Source: an uncultured Eubacteriales bacterium
GTDB taxonomy: Bacteria; Bacillota; Clostridia; Oscillospirales; Oscillospiraceae
DNA length: 64,000 nucleotides
Direction: 5' to 3'
Assembly: GCA_900313925.1 (NCBI GenBank)
Contig: OMTF01000017.1
Coordinates: 48,630 to 112,629 of the forward strand
Notes under the pieces: model-generated
Databases searched by the model: none
What the model was told of the DNA's origin: nothing
What the model saw: the letters and a program-made list of their open reading frames with translations, nothing else
Position numbers and translations under genes: made by a program
Part shown: positions 24,598-32,830 of the stretch, piece after piece
Layout of the letters: each line of letters opens with the position of its first letter
Numbering within the stretch: the stretch's first letter is position 1

Positions 24598-25884
24598 TCA
24601 GATAAAGGCCGCGTCCATGCGCTGCAGCAGCGCTTCCAGCCCCGCATACCCGAACGGCTGCTTTTCATCATCCCAAGGAACATTGGCGGCATCCGGCTGG
24701 TAATAGGCCGCGTCGGCTCCCAGGCTCAGGTCCACCATCGCGCTTCCGCTGTTGTAGTTCAGCATTGTCGGAGAAAGATTTGTGTATACGCGGGTCATCG
24801 GGCTCCATGCCGCCAGTGCACGCAGATAAAAGAAGTCTTCCGGGCTTACGTTTGCATAGATTTCCTCTACCTGCAGACCGTATTGGATCAGAGCAAGCGA
24901 CAGTTCGAACGGATTGGCGTTGAGCCGTTCTCCGACGGCGACCCGTTTACCGGCATGGCGCGCCGAGAATTCCGCGACGGCTCTCTCCGCTTTTTCCCGG
25001 TAGACGCTGTCTTCCAGCGGCGCCCCCAGTGCCTGCCCCAGAAGCTCATATTGGCGATGAATTTTGTCCAGCCGATACTGACGCTGCATCTCAAGGAATG
25101 GGATCCCAAGCCGCTTTTCCATGTCTTCTGCCGCTAGCCTCGCTTCCGGATGCAAAATCAGGTTGAAGTTCGCCTTTGCCAGCTCCTTATATTCTTCAAA
25201 GGTCTGCATGCGGGAAATTTCCTGTATTTTTCGCAGTCCCGCCGCCTGCAGCAGTGCATACAGCTCGCTTTCTTCCCGAAGCGGGGAAAAATAGCCCAGC
25301 AGGTTTGCCGCGCGTGGATTCCGTTCCGCGGGTTCCAGAAGGGAGTATATTGCCTGCCGTACAAGTACCATCGGCGGCTTTCGGCCTTCCCGGGTCAGCG
25401 CGTACATGTAACAGGGCCGCACGGGCAGGCCCGCCTCCGCTTCCGCCTTCCGGCAGACCCTCTCCCAATCCGTTCCCAGCAGCGCGTCTACGCAGGTGCT
25501 GCAAATCATGACGACGGAAGGTTTTTTCTGCAAAAATTCCAGTATTTCGCAGACCGCCTGCGGAACTCGCTCCAAATGTTTTCCGCTGACGATATCGCTT
25601 TCATCCATAAGGAGGAAGAAAAATCGATTTTCGTACCCTGGGATCTGGCTGAGCAGTTTTGTATTCCGGCCGCAGCAGCCGGGCGCCACCAGCAGCATAA
25701 CCGATTCCGGCACAGCAAGGCCGGCCCGCTTTACCCCGAAGCCCTGCGCGCCGGGGGAATTGAAGGCAAGCGTAGCCGGAGAGCTGTATATCAGCTGTTT
25801 CGCGCTCTGCAGCTGCACAGGGATATTGTTTCTGCCGGCTGCAGCCAATTCCTGCACTGTAATGCTGTAAGGAGCTGAATTCAT
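24598..25884 (-). CDS. Nitrogenase component 1-like protein, NifD-like (D1)
   Basis: 428 residues. The N-terminal half has [21 protein letters not shown] (Cys70, Cys71), then MDESDIVSG, and [15 protein letters not shown] (Cys128, Cys131) followed by RPCYMY (Cys158). These are suitable Fe-S ligands, spaced as in the component 1 superfamily. The second domain contains [20 protein letters not shown], the equivalent of a block also seen in D2. The start codon overlaps the NifH-like gene by four bases, so reductase and D1 are translationally coupled. Likely partner is K1. It is not a canonical NifD: it is too short and lacks the FeMo-cofactor Cys/His context I would expect. The reaction is unknown. 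Confidence 0.85.
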   Translation of the reverse strand: MNSAPYSITVQELAAAGRNNIPVQLQSAKQLIYSSPATLAFNSPGAQGFGVKRAGLAVPESVMLLVAPGCCGRNTKLLSQIPGYENRFFFLLMDESDIVSGKHLERVPQAVCEILEFLQKKPSVVMICSTCVDALLGTDWERVCRKAEAEAGLPVRPCYMYALTREGRKPPMVLVRQAIYSLLEPAERNPRAANLLGYFSPLREESELYALLQAAGLRKIQEISRMQTFEEYKELAKANFNLILHPEARLAAEDMEKRLGIPFLEMQRQYRLDKIHRQYELLGQALGAPLEDSVYREKAERAVAEFSARHAGKRVAVGERLNANPFELSLALIQYGLQVEEIYANVSPEDFFYLRALAAWSPMTRVYTNLSPTMLNYNSGSAMVDLSLGADAAYYQPDAANVPWDDEKQPFGYAGLEALLQRMDAAFI

Positions 25885-26660
25885 TCGTTTTCTCCTGTTT
25901 TTCCTCCCTCCGGCATCGCCAGCAGCCGATCCGCAAGGGCAAAGAATCGGCGGCTGATTGGAAGGGTCGGGTCCCCCTCGATTACGGTCTTTCCAATCTC
26001 TTCATACTGGTTAATTTCGTCACTGCGCGGGATGTCTCCTACAATTTCGAGCTTTCGTTCTTCCGCAAATTCCCGGACTTTTTCCTCTTCTCCCGGTACA
26101 TTGCGCCGGTTGAAAATAACTCCGCCGACGCGGGCATAGCCGCGGTCCTTGAAGTTTTCCACCGCATGATAAATGTTGTTTGCCGCGTACATCGCCATTT
26201 TTTCGCCGGAAGTCACAATAAAGACCTTTTCCGCATAGCCTTCCCGAATCGGCGCGGCAAAGCCGCCGCACACGACATCGCCCAGCACGTCATACATGAC
26301 AATGTCCGGCTTATGCGTTTCGAAGAGTTTCAGTTCCTCCAGCAGGTTGAAGGTCGCGATAATTCCCCTGCCAGCACAGCCCAGGCCGGGGGTGGGGCCG
26401 CCCGTTTCAATGCAGAGTACGCCGCCGAACCCGGTTTTTGAAATTTGATCGATCGAGGTCGGTTCTTCATCGTATTCCCGTAGATAGTCCATAACCGGCA
26501 TCAGCGGTTTTCCGCCGAGGAGATTAATCGTCGAGTCCGATTTTGGATCGCAACCAATTTGGATGACCCGCTTTCCGCGGACGGCGAAGGCCGCTGCGAG
26601 ATTTGCCGTCATTGTCGATTTTCCAATTCCGCCTTTTCCGTAGATTGCCAGTTTCAGCAT
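25881..26660 (-). CDS. NifH-like ATP-dependent iron protein
   Basis: Predicted homodimeric [4Fe-4S] reductase that hydrolyses ATP to push electrons into the D/K-like partners. The 259-residue protein has the P-loop GKGGIGKST (8-16), switch [10 protein letters not shown], and the two cluster cysteines in [10 protein letters not shown] (Cys95) and [10 protein letters not shown] (Cys131). All parts of a working Fe protein are thus intact. I start at ATG 26660, with AGGAGG four bases upstream. The frame continues further back into the leader, but that part is the terminator region. First gene of the operon. It belongs to the NifH/BchL/CfbC family, but which branch cannot be settled without a tree. 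Confidence 0.93.
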   Translation of the reverse strand: MLKLAIYGKGGIGKSTMTANLAAAFAVRGKRVIQIGCDPKSDSTINLLGGKPLMPVMDYLREYDEEPTSIDQISKTGFGGVLCIETGGPTPGLGCAGRGIIATFNLLEELKLFETHKPDIVMYDVLGDVVCGGFAAPIREGYAEKVFIVTSGEKMAMYAANNIYHAVENFKDRGYARVGGVIFNRRNVPGEEEKVREFAEERKLEIVGDIPRSDEINQYEEIGKTVIEGDPTLPISRRFFALADRLLAMPEGGKTGENE

Positions 26661-26677
26661 AGCGCCTCCTAAATAAA

Positions 26678-26704
26678 AAACCCCTCTTCCGCAAGGAAGA
26701 AGGG
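26678..26704 (-). terminator. Intrinsic terminator in the leader of the nitrogenase-like operon (attenuator)
   Basis: On the minus strand CCCTTCTTCC and GGAAGAGGGG form a 10-bp stem with one wobble and a TTGC loop, followed by TTTTTTATTT and then directly by the AGGAGG of the NifH-like gene. A full terminator placed before the first gene implies regulated read-through. Confidence 0.8.
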
Positions 26705-26867
26705 TACAGAAATCCCAATAAACAGAGGCTGTGGTTTCCGGCAAGGAGCCGCCGGAAACAAATTCTGTTCCGCCGCTTCTTCCAGCGCAGATTTCGCTCT
26801 TTGCTGTCAGAGATCTTTCTTTGTATCGGGGGCAGTCTTTCGGCTTTCCCCTCCACGCGTTCTTTGT
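26705..26867 (-). promoter_or_regulatory. Structured 5' leader, candidate riboswitch or attenuator aptamer
   Basis: About 160 bases between the predicted transcription start and the terminator. Visible elements in 5'-3' order: GGGGAAAGCCGAAAGACTGCCCC, where the GGGG and CCCC ends can pair (written here as two arms around a GAAA-rich loop); a purine-rich middle; and a 9-bp perfect hairpin GTTTCCGGC/GCCGGAAAC. That hairpin is enclosed by AACAGA pairing with TCTGTT. A GGG/CCC pairing near 26705 could compete with the terminator stem. I compared it by memory with SAM, cobalamin, lysine, glycine, c-di-GMP, fluoride and T-box consensus elements and found no match; a molybdenum-cofactor-type element could not be excluded. 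Confidence 0.55.
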
Positions 26868-26873
26868 TTTTTT

Positions 26874-26902
26874 ATTATACCGTAGATTTCTGGAATTGTC
26901 AT
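26874..26902 (-). promoter_or_regulatory. Promoter of the nitrogenase-like/Hyp operon
   Basis: On the minus strand ATGACA (26897-26902), 17-base spacer, TATAAT (26874-26879). Transcription would start near 26867, giving a leader of about 207 bases. Confidence 0.7.
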
Positions 26903-26943
26903 CTGCGTTTTTTCAGGATTTTCAAGCAGTTCTCTCTAAAGAA

Positions 26944-26974
26944 GGAGGACCTGCACATTGCCTGCCGGTCCTCC
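26944..26974 (-). terminator. Terminator of the bai operon
   Basis: GGAGGACC and GGTCCTCC arms (8 bp) with a 15-base loop, followed on the minus strand by TTCTTT. It separates the bai operon from the promoter of the nitrogenase-like operon, which lies only about 40 bases further on. Confidence 0.7.
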
Positions 26975-27029
26975 GAATGCATTGTATTCTACCGTTCTTC
27001 CATGCCGATTGCCGTCTGCGCCGGCTTAC

Positions 27030-27566
27030 TTACGCTTCCTGCCGGTTCTTCGAATCTTTCTCGACAAACAGCTGCAGCATATAAATCTGGCATAGATACA
27101 CGGCATACCAGGTTCCAAAACCGTTCAGCAGCCCCGCAAGAATTGAGTACCCCAGACGGTCAATCCCGCCGGGATTGAATCCCCACGCTGCAAAGAAGGC
27201 GGGAATTCCGCTCCCGAAGAGAATCCCGGCAAAGGCGCTGATTACAATATTGTAGCAAAGCCAATTCGCCGGAATCCAGCGCCAGAAGGCTATCTGTTCC
27301 GAGCGCAGACCCATCGACGGCAGTTTTTCTCCGCCATTAAACTGGCTTCTGTACGCCTTCTTTATAATCGGATACTGAATGCAGGTGCAGATCATGGAGG
27401 TTACGAATACCGTCCCTCCCAACTGGGACAGGCCCAGCATATTCAGGGGTGCAGCGTCATACGCCTTTGCGAGGGTAAAATATAGGATGACTGCCGTAAG
27501 AATAATCGTTGCGGGACCGCAGGCAAGTGATTTTTTAAATGCGTATTTTCTTCCCTCTATAGTCAT
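27030..27566 (-). CDS. Four-TM membrane protein of unknown function in the bai operon
   Basis: 178 residues with four hydrophobic segments (about 16-34, 48-68, 100-124, 140-165) and a charged C-terminus, so an integral membrane protein. I do not recognise the family with certainty; the size and layout resemble DUF2798-like proteins, and another such protein is encoded at 58985-59557. It follows baiH by 51 bases with an AAAGGAAA site and precedes the operon terminator. By position it could serve in transport or sensing of bile acids in place of BaiG, but four helices alone would be small for a secondary transporter. No function is claimed. Confidence 0.8.
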   Translation of the reverse strand: MTIEGRKYAFKKSLACGPATIILTAVILYFTLAKAYDAAPLNMLGLSQLGGTVFVTSMICTCIQYPIIKKAYRSQFNGGEKLPSMGLRSEQIAFWRWIPANWLCYNIVISAFAGILFGSGIPAFFAAWGFNPGGIDRLGYSILAGLLNGFGTWYAVYLCQIYMLQLFVEKDSKNRQEA

Positions 27567-27617
27567 TTTCTTTTCCTTTCTCCGGTATGCTTCCTTTGTA
27601 TTCTTTTCGCTCTTCCT

Positions 27618-29603
27618 TTACAGCGAATAAGCCGTTTCAAAGCCTTCCCACATCGCATTGCTGGACTGGCGGGCCTGCACGGCATCACCAATAACATGAA
27701 CCTCCGGCACAAATTTCTTCAGTTCCTCGCTCAGCGGATCGTATTTCCGTGCGCCCAGCCCGAAGAGAATATAATCAAATCCCCGGAGCCATTCCTCCGA
27801 ACCGTCTTTGCGCTGCACCTTCACATCGTGATCGGTTACTTCCAGCACTTTCGTATTCACCTGAATGCTGACCCCGTTTCCCTTCAGCGTCCGCATCAGC
27901 GGTGCGCGGTTGGGGACGCAAACTCCGGTCAGAATCTGCGGAAGCATTTCGATGATCGTAATTTCTATTTCCCCGATGCTCGCCTCAAAGCCGCGGGTAA
28001 AGGAGGTCGGGCGTGCATTGGCAAGAATCGTTTCCGCTGTCTCGCAGGCAACTTCCCCTCCGCCAAGGATGCAGACCCGGCCTCTGGGAATTACCAGTTT
28101 CCCGCGAAGGAAATCGTGCGCAGTCAGAACCGGGTATTCCTGCGTACCTTTTATCGGTGGAATCAACGGCTTGGCACCCGTTGCAACAATGACAGCCTCC
28201 GGGTTGAACTCCCGGACGTTATCAACCGTTGCTTCCTTGTTAAAAACAAATTTCACGCCGGCTTTTTTCGCCCGGTAATTCAGGTGAACCAGCCATTTCG
28301 TCATTTCCTGCTTTCCTGGGGAGGCAACCGCAAGCTGAAGCTGACCTCCAATCGAAGAATCGGCTTCCCATACGGTGACATCATGGCCGCGCTCCGCCGC
28401 AGTTACCGCTGCATACATGCCTCCAGGGCCCGCGCCGATAATCAGCGTCTTTTTCGGGGGATCGGCAGGACGGAACGGGAAATCATATTCCCTTCCGACA
28501 AGGGGATTGATATGGCAGCGGCACTGCGGGTGTTCCGCCGTTCGGGTGATGCAGCTTCCTGCACAGCTTCCGCAGGGCACAATATCATCAAATCGATTTT
28601 CATAAGCCTTGCTGCATAGGTCGGGGTCCGCCAGCAGCAGCCGGCCCAGGGAAACGCCGTCCACAAGGCCGCGTTCCACAATATCCGCCGCATAGCGAAT
28701 GTCATTGATTTTTCCCACAACGAAGACGGGGATGGAGACTCTCTTTTTGATTTCCGAAGCTTCATGCACATTCATTCCAATCGGTTTTCCATGGCTCGGA
28801 AGAATGTTTTCAAGGCCTTCGTACTGGACGCCGCCGGATACTTCTAGCAGGTTTACTCCTGCGGCTTCAAATTTTGGCGCAAGGTAGAGCATATCTTCAA
28901 GGGAGTTGCCTCCCGCCTGTCTCTCATCGCCGGAAATGCGAAGGAATATGGGAAAGCCCCGGCTGACGTTCTTTCGAACTTCCGCAATAATTTCCAGAAT
29001 GAGCCGTGCCCGATTGTCAAGGCATCCTCCGTATTCGTCCATGCGCTTATTGCGCAGCGGCGAAAGGAAGGCTCCCGGCAGCATATAGGCATGGGCGCAG
29101 TGCAGGCTTACCGCGCCGCACCCCGCTTCTTCCGCTCTTCGGGCAGCCTGTCCGTACTGTCGGACAATTTCATGGATTTCGTCGATCGTTACCGGCCGGC
29201 TAACATGGCAGTTCGCGTTCGTATTGACGGAGGGACCCAGCGGCGCGATTCCGCGGAAGCCGCAGATTGATTCCGGGCCAGGGTGAATGATCTGGGGGAC
29301 TAAAGTAGAGCCGGCATCGGAAACTCTCTTTGCAAATTCCCGAAACTGCGGAACCAAATCGTCGGAATCCAAGGCGGTCGTGTACCCGATGTAGGGGTAT
29401 TTCCTGTCCACGGTTACTGCATCAATGGTAACAAACCCCGTGCCGCCTTCCGCACGGCGGACAAAAATATCCGCCAGCCGCTTCGGAACGGTTCCGTCCT
29501 TTGCCTCATAATCCATGCTCATGGGAGCCATTCCGACCCGGTTGCGCAGGGTCAGCGCTCCAATCTGAAGCGGCTGAAAAATTTTTGCTTCTTTCATATT
29601 CAT
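27618..29603 (-). CDS. baiH: BaiH, NADH-dependent flavin oxidoreductase of bile acid 7-dehydroxylation
   Basis: Old-yellow-enzyme/2,4-dienoyl-CoA reductase family flavoenzyme acting on 3-oxo-delta4 intermediates; C. scindens BaiH works on the 7beta-hydroxy or reductive arm. From ATG 29603 it has 661 residues. Order: FMN barrel (VGMAPMSMDYEA, HPGPES, HCAHAYMLPGAFLSPLRN), Fe-S motif CGSCAGSC with a later CRC, then an FAD/NAD domain (IIGAGPGGMYAA, VCILGGGEVACETAE). It matches C. scindens BaiH almost throughout, including the C-terminal WEGFETAYSL. The start is set by GAGGAAAA and agreement with the homologue. It lies 362 bases after baiF, where C. scindens has baiG. Confidence 0.95.
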   Translation of the reverse strand: MNMKEAKIFQPLQIGALTLRNRVGMAPMSMDYEAKDGTVPKRLADIFVRRAEGGTGFVTIDAVTVDRKYPYIGYTTALDSDDLVPQFREFAKRVSDAGSTLVPQIIHPGPESICGFRGIAPLGPSVNTNANCHVSRPVTIDEIHEIVRQYGQAARRAEEAGCGAVSLHCAHAYMLPGAFLSPLRNKRMDEYGGCLDNRARLILEIIAEVRKNVSRGFPIFLRISGDERQAGGNSLEDMLYLAPKFEAAGVNLLEVSGGVQYEGLENILPSHGKPIGMNVHEASEIKKRVSIPVFVVGKINDIRYAADIVERGLVDGVSLGRLLLADPDLCSKAYENRFDDIVPCGSCAGSCITRTAEHPQCRCHINPLVGREYDFPFRPADPPKKTLIIGAGPGGMYAAVTAAERGHDVTVWEADSSIGGQLQLAVASPGKQEMTKWLVHLNYRAKKAGVKFVFNKEATVDNVREFNPEAVIVATGAKPLIPPIKGTQEYPVLTAHDFLRGKLVIPRGRVCILGGGEVACETAETILANARPTSFTRGFEASIGEIEITIIEMLPQILTGVCVPNRAPLMRTLKGNGVSIQVNTKVLEVTDHDVKVQRKDGSEEWLRGFDYILFGLGARKYDPLSEELKKFVPEVHVIGDAVQARQSSNAMWEGFETAYSL

Positions 29604-29965
29604 AATACTTTTCCTCAATTGATTGCTGCACGGTGGCAGAGGTTTCCGCTTAGGATTTCTCAAATTGCGTGCACTTTCCTAAGGATGCCTTCAATCGGGC
29701 ATCCGCGGACTTCTGTTTCTTTGTTCTGGTGTGGGGGTACTTGCCTTATAGAGAAGCTCCGAGAAGCTTCCGAATCCCTGGGTGTCCGGGAGAATTCCCG
29801 GTGCTGCGAAAGGAAGAGGAGGGCGGCAGCCGGCCGATCCTGCCATTTTTTCGATTCGCAGGGGGGATTTCGCGAATCCGTAGGATCGAAATTCGAAAAT
29901 GCCGGCTAGCGCCTTCCCCCGCAGCAGCGGCCTTTAGAGAGCAGCCGCTGCCACTCGGTTTGTCT
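29604..29965 (-). other. 362-base gap between baiF and baiH (no baiG)
   Basis: No plausible gene on either strand. A hairpin with 8-bp arms GCAGCGGC/GCCGCTGC (29924-29951) lies 14 bases after the baiF stop. A short direct repeat of GCTTCTCGGA type is near 29760. In C. scindens the transporter gene baiG occupies this place; no remnant of it is visible. Confidence 0.6.
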
Positions 29966-31261
29966 TTATTTGCTCCCGTCCTCCGGTTTTTCCTTGCGCA
30001 TATGTGGCATGACTTCGCGCAGGCGGTAGCGCTTAATGGTCGTTTCCCGATCGAATTCATTGAGGATTCCGCGGCTGTAATAGTCATCGATCTCTTCCTT
30101 GGAATATCCCAAGTCGGTAAGAATATCCCGGTTGTCCATTCCAAAGAGGGGGGCGCCGCGCCAGATTTCTGACGGGTGATTCTTGAATTTGCTTAGAAGG
30201 CCCAAGCCTGTAACATGGCCGAGCATCGGGTCATCCCATTCCATAATTGTCTCCCGAGCTTTCCACTGTGGATCGTTAATGCAGTCCTCAAGCTCATAAA
30301 CTCTCTGACAGGGAATGTGATTTTCCGTCATTTCCTTCTCCACTTCATCGACCGTATGCTCCGAAACATACTTTTCCATCGCATTTTCCAGGCGCTGGCC
30401 GACCGGTGTATTGATGAGCCATCCGGTAAAGCCCTCCGGGAAGTCCGGATCTCCAGTTCCCGGCGCCGGCAGACCAATCAGAGGGTAGCCACGTTTTGCG
30501 ACTTCCGCGCCCGTCATGCCGATAAAGATGACGCCGCCGTCTTTGCAGGTGTAGAAGCTGAACAGGGCCGCCTGTGCATCCTTGTTTCCGGTCCGCGGCA
30601 TCTTGATTCCATCCGTGGCGTACTGCATAAACCGGCCGTCCGTAATGCGGGCCAGGGCCTCATACTGGGCAACGTCCACGCTTTCTCCTTTTCCTGTCAG
30701 CTGGGTGCTCACATAGCAGGCCAGCATGCTCCAGCATGTCGTAAGCCCGCAGACATAGTCACTCAGGTAGGGATTGATTTTCAGTGCGTGATCCGTTCCG
30801 TTGAGTGACATGTATCCTGAAAAAGCCTGCCCCGCCGCATCGTAGCTTGCTTTCGTAACATATTCCGGAACCCCACTCTGTCCATAGCCGGAAACATGGC
30901 AGATGGCGAGCTTCGGATTAATCGTCCAAAGGTAGTCATCACTGAGGTTCAGCCGATCGTACTGTCCGCCTCTTGAGGATTCCACCCAGATGTCTGCCCA
31001 TTTGATAAGTTTCAGGAAAATCTCCCGCCCTTCCTTGGTCTTGAGGTCCGCAACCATGGAGAGCTGATTTCTGTGATTCTGCGGATAGCCATACCAGCCG
31101 CGCTGGTTGTCCGGCTTCTTTGGTGCCTCAAAATGAATCACCGTCGCGCCGCACTCCGCCAGCAGGCCTCCGGCAAAAGGCCCTGCGATATTGGAACCGC
31201 TGTCAAGTATTTTAAGTCCCGCAAGGGCGCCGAATTTCGGAAAATCTTTCAGTCCTGACAT
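29966..31261 (-). CDS. baiF: BaiF, bile acid CoA-transferase (CoA-transferase family III)
   Basis: Moves CoA from a finished secondary bile acyl-CoA to a fresh primary bile acid, saving ATP. From ATG 31261 it has 431 residues, the size of C. scindens BaiF/BaiK. The sequence shows the CaiB/BaiF fold: LKILDSGSNIAGPFAGGLLAE near residue 15, AECGATVIHFEAP, DLKTKEGREIFLKL, VSGYGQSG, and the GKGESVDVAQYEAL segment. The frame extends far upstream, but AAAGGAAG and the homologue's start support 31261. It follows the second SDR gene by 32 bases. A second family III transferase (BaiK-like) is not in the window. Confidence 0.93.
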   Translation of the reverse strand: MSGLKDFPKFGALAGLKILDSGSNIAGPFAGGLLAECGATVIHFEAPKKPDNQRGWYGYPQNHRNQLSMVADLKTKEGREIFLKLIKWADIWVESSRGGQYDRLNLSDDYLWTINPKLAICHVSGYGQSGVPEYVTKASYDAAGQAFSGYMSLNGTDHALKINPYLSDYVCGLTTCWSMLACYVSTQLTGKGESVDVAQYEALARITDGRFMQYATDGIKMPRTGNKDAQAALFSFYTCKDGGVIFIGMTGAEVAKRGYPLIGLPAPGTGDPDFPEGFTGWLINTPVGQRLENAMEKYVSEHTVDEVEKEMTENHIPCQRVYELEDCINDPQWKARETIMEWDDPMLGHVTGLGLLSKFKNHPSEIWRGAPLFGMDNRDILTDLGYSKEEIDDYYSRGILNEFDRETTIKRYRLREVMPHMRKEKPEDGSK

Positions 31262-31293
31262 ATTATTTCTTCCTTTCTTTTCATTTGTTATCG

Positions 31294-32055
31294 TTATTGA
31301 TTTGCAGGTACAAACACCGGGCGATATCCTCCATCCACGTAAAGCGTTGTTCCGGTTATATAGGACGCCTCCGGGGATGCAAGAAACAGGATCGCCTGGG
31401 CAACTTCCTCCGGTTTCGCCATCCGTCCCAGCGGGATGGAGCGGGCACAGGCTTCTCTCTCCTTCGGGCTGAGATGCGCAACCATTTCGGTATCCACGAC
31501 GCCCGGAGCTACGGCGTTTACCCGGATATTCCAGGCCGCAAGTTCCAGGGAAAGAGACTTCGTGAGCCCCAGCACTCCCGCTTTGCTTGCGCCGTAGATG
31601 CACCCCATCTGTGTTCCGTAAACCGCCGTGACGGAGGAGGTGCAGACTATGGAGCCGCTTCGCTGCTTTTTCATCGGCACCGCCGCCGCCTGGCAGAAAT
31701 TGAACGTTCCGCCGACATTGATATCCATGACTTTCCGATACGCGGCTTCGTCAATGCGGGACAGGGGCCGATCCATCGTTACGCCGGCGATATTGAGAAC
31801 CACGTCGATCCTTCCGGTGCGCTGCAGGACTTCCTCTACCGTATTTCGGACCGCCGTTGCGTCGCGCACGTCACAGGGAAAGGACCAAAACGACGCACCC
31901 TGCCGTCCGGCGGCTTCCTGCAGGATATCCATTCCGTCCGTCCGGATATCTACGCCGGCCACGCGGGCCCCTCTGCGGAGCAGTTCCTGTGCGCAGGCTC
32001 TGCCGATGCCAGAATTTGCGCCGGTGACGATCGCCGTAAGATCCGTAAATGTCAT
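31294..32055 (-). CDS. Short-chain dehydrogenase, probable hydroxysteroid dehydrogenase
   Basis: 253 residues from ATG 32055, which has AAAGGAG four bases upstream. SDR hallmarks: TGANSGIG (nucleotide binding), an Asp at the end of the second strand (VAGVDIRTDG) that favours NAD(H), NIAG, catalytic Ser in SSVTAVYG and YGASK. It ends in VDGGYRP, close to other Bai SDRs. It sits 10 bases after baiA and before baiF, a place where C. scindens has no SDR gene. It may be a second 3alpha-HSDH for the reductive arm, or a 7- or 12-HSDH. A fatty acid reductase role (FabG) is less likely in this setting. Confidence 0.85.
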   Translation of the reverse strand: MTFTDLTAIVTGANSGIGRACAQELLRRGARVAGVDIRTDGMDILQEAAGRQGASFWSFPCDVRDATAVRNTVEEVLQRTGRIDVVLNIAGVTMDRPLSRIDEAAYRKVMDINVGGTFNFCQAAAVPMKKQRSGSIVCTSSVTAVYGTQMGCIYGASKAGVLGLTKSLSLELAAWNIRVNAVAPGVVDTEMVAHLSPKEREACARSIPLGRMAKPEEVAQAILFLASPEASYITGTTLYVDGGYRPVFVPANQ

Positions 32056-32065
32056 AGCGCTCCTT

Positions 32066-32830
32066 TCACGGGCGATAGGCTCCATCTACGCTGACCGTAG
32101 TCGCAGTAATGCCGCTTGCCAGATCGGAGGCAAGGAAAAGGTACACGTTGGCAACTTCCTCCGGCTCCAGCATGCGTTTCATCGGCAGGTATTTCAGATA
32201 CTGCTCTTTGATCGCCGGGTCCATATTTGCGTTGGTCATATCGGTGTTTACGACACCGGGCGCGACGCCGACGACGCGTATATTGCGCCGGATCAGTTCC
32301 CTTCCCAATTCACTGGTAAGGCCGATGATCGCAGCCTTGCTGGAAGGATAGCCCGCACCGGAAAGGGATCCGTAGAGCCCTGTTACGGAAGCCGTGTTGA
32401 TAATCACGCCGCTGTTATTGGCTTTCATATACTGATAGGCCGCCCAGGATCCGTTGTAGGCTCCTTCCACATTAACTTCGAACATGTGCTCAAATTCGCC
32501 TTCCTGAATTTTGCTGAATACGGTACTGTGCGTAACCCCGGCATTGTTGATCATCACGTCAATGCGGCCCCATTTTTCCACAACTTTTCCTACCGCTTCC
32601 AGCATCTCCTGCCGGCTGGAAAGCTTCGGCCAGAATCCAAGAACCTCCTGATCCGGATAAAGTTCCTTCAGTTTCTCCAGCGCCGCTTCGACCGTTTCCT
32701 GGCGTGAGCCGGCGATTGCTACCTTTGCTCCGTTTTCAATGAATTTCCTGGCGGCGGCGAATCCGATGCCGCGCGTGCCGCCCGTAATAAACGCTACTTT
32801 ATCCTGTACAAGTTTCATGCCGTTTTCCAT
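32066..32830 (-). CDS. baiA: BaiA, 3alpha-hydroxysteroid dehydrogenase
   Basis: Oxidises the 3alpha-hydroxyl of bile acyl-CoA to the 3-oxo form early in 7-dehydroxylation. SDR motifs: TGGTRGIG, NNAG, SVTGLYGSLSGAGYPSSK (catalytic Ser/Tyr/Lys). The C-terminal half, including ASDLASGITATTVSVDG, is nearly the same as C. scindens BaiA2. Start ATG 32830 has AAAGGAGA; MKLVQDK four codons later corresponds to the BaiA2 start. Unlike BaiA2, which has Glu42 in GETQEE and prefers NAD, this protein reads GSRQET at that loop. That change suggests NADP(H) use or loss of the NAD preference. The gene overlaps baiE by 32 bases. Confidence 0.94.
   Translation of the reverse strand: MENGMKLVQDKVAFITGGTRGIGFAAARKFIENGAKVAIAGSRQETVEAALEKLKELYPDQEVLGFWPKLSSRQEMLEAVGKVVEKWGRIDVMINNAGVTHSTVFSKIQEGEFEHMFEVNVEGAYNGSWAAYQYMKANNSGVIINTASVTGLYGSLSGAGYPSSKAAIIGLTSELGRELIRRNIRVVGVAPGVVNTDMTNANMDPAIKEQYLKYLPMKRMLEPEEVANVYLFLASDLASGITATTVSVDGAYRP

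Noticed and set aside
15055..26660. Reading the operon as a classical nitrogen fixation cluster
   Set aside because: The D/K proteins are too short and diverged, NifB, NifE/N and NifV are not recognisable, and hyp genes are interleaved.
15055..26660. Chlorophyll (BchLNB), F430 (CfbCD) or methylthio-alkane reductase (Mar) identity
   Set aside because: No tetrapyrrole or sulfur-salvage genes are nearby and none of these systems has HypCDEF; a tree would be needed to be fully sure.
26661..26867. T-box leader before the NifH-like gene
   Set aside because: There is no GGTGG-type T-box sequence or specifier loop, and the downstream genes are not linked to an amino acid.
29604..29965. Remnant of baiG in the baiF-baiH gap
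   Set aside because: No frame gives a hydrophobic multi-helix translation on either strand.
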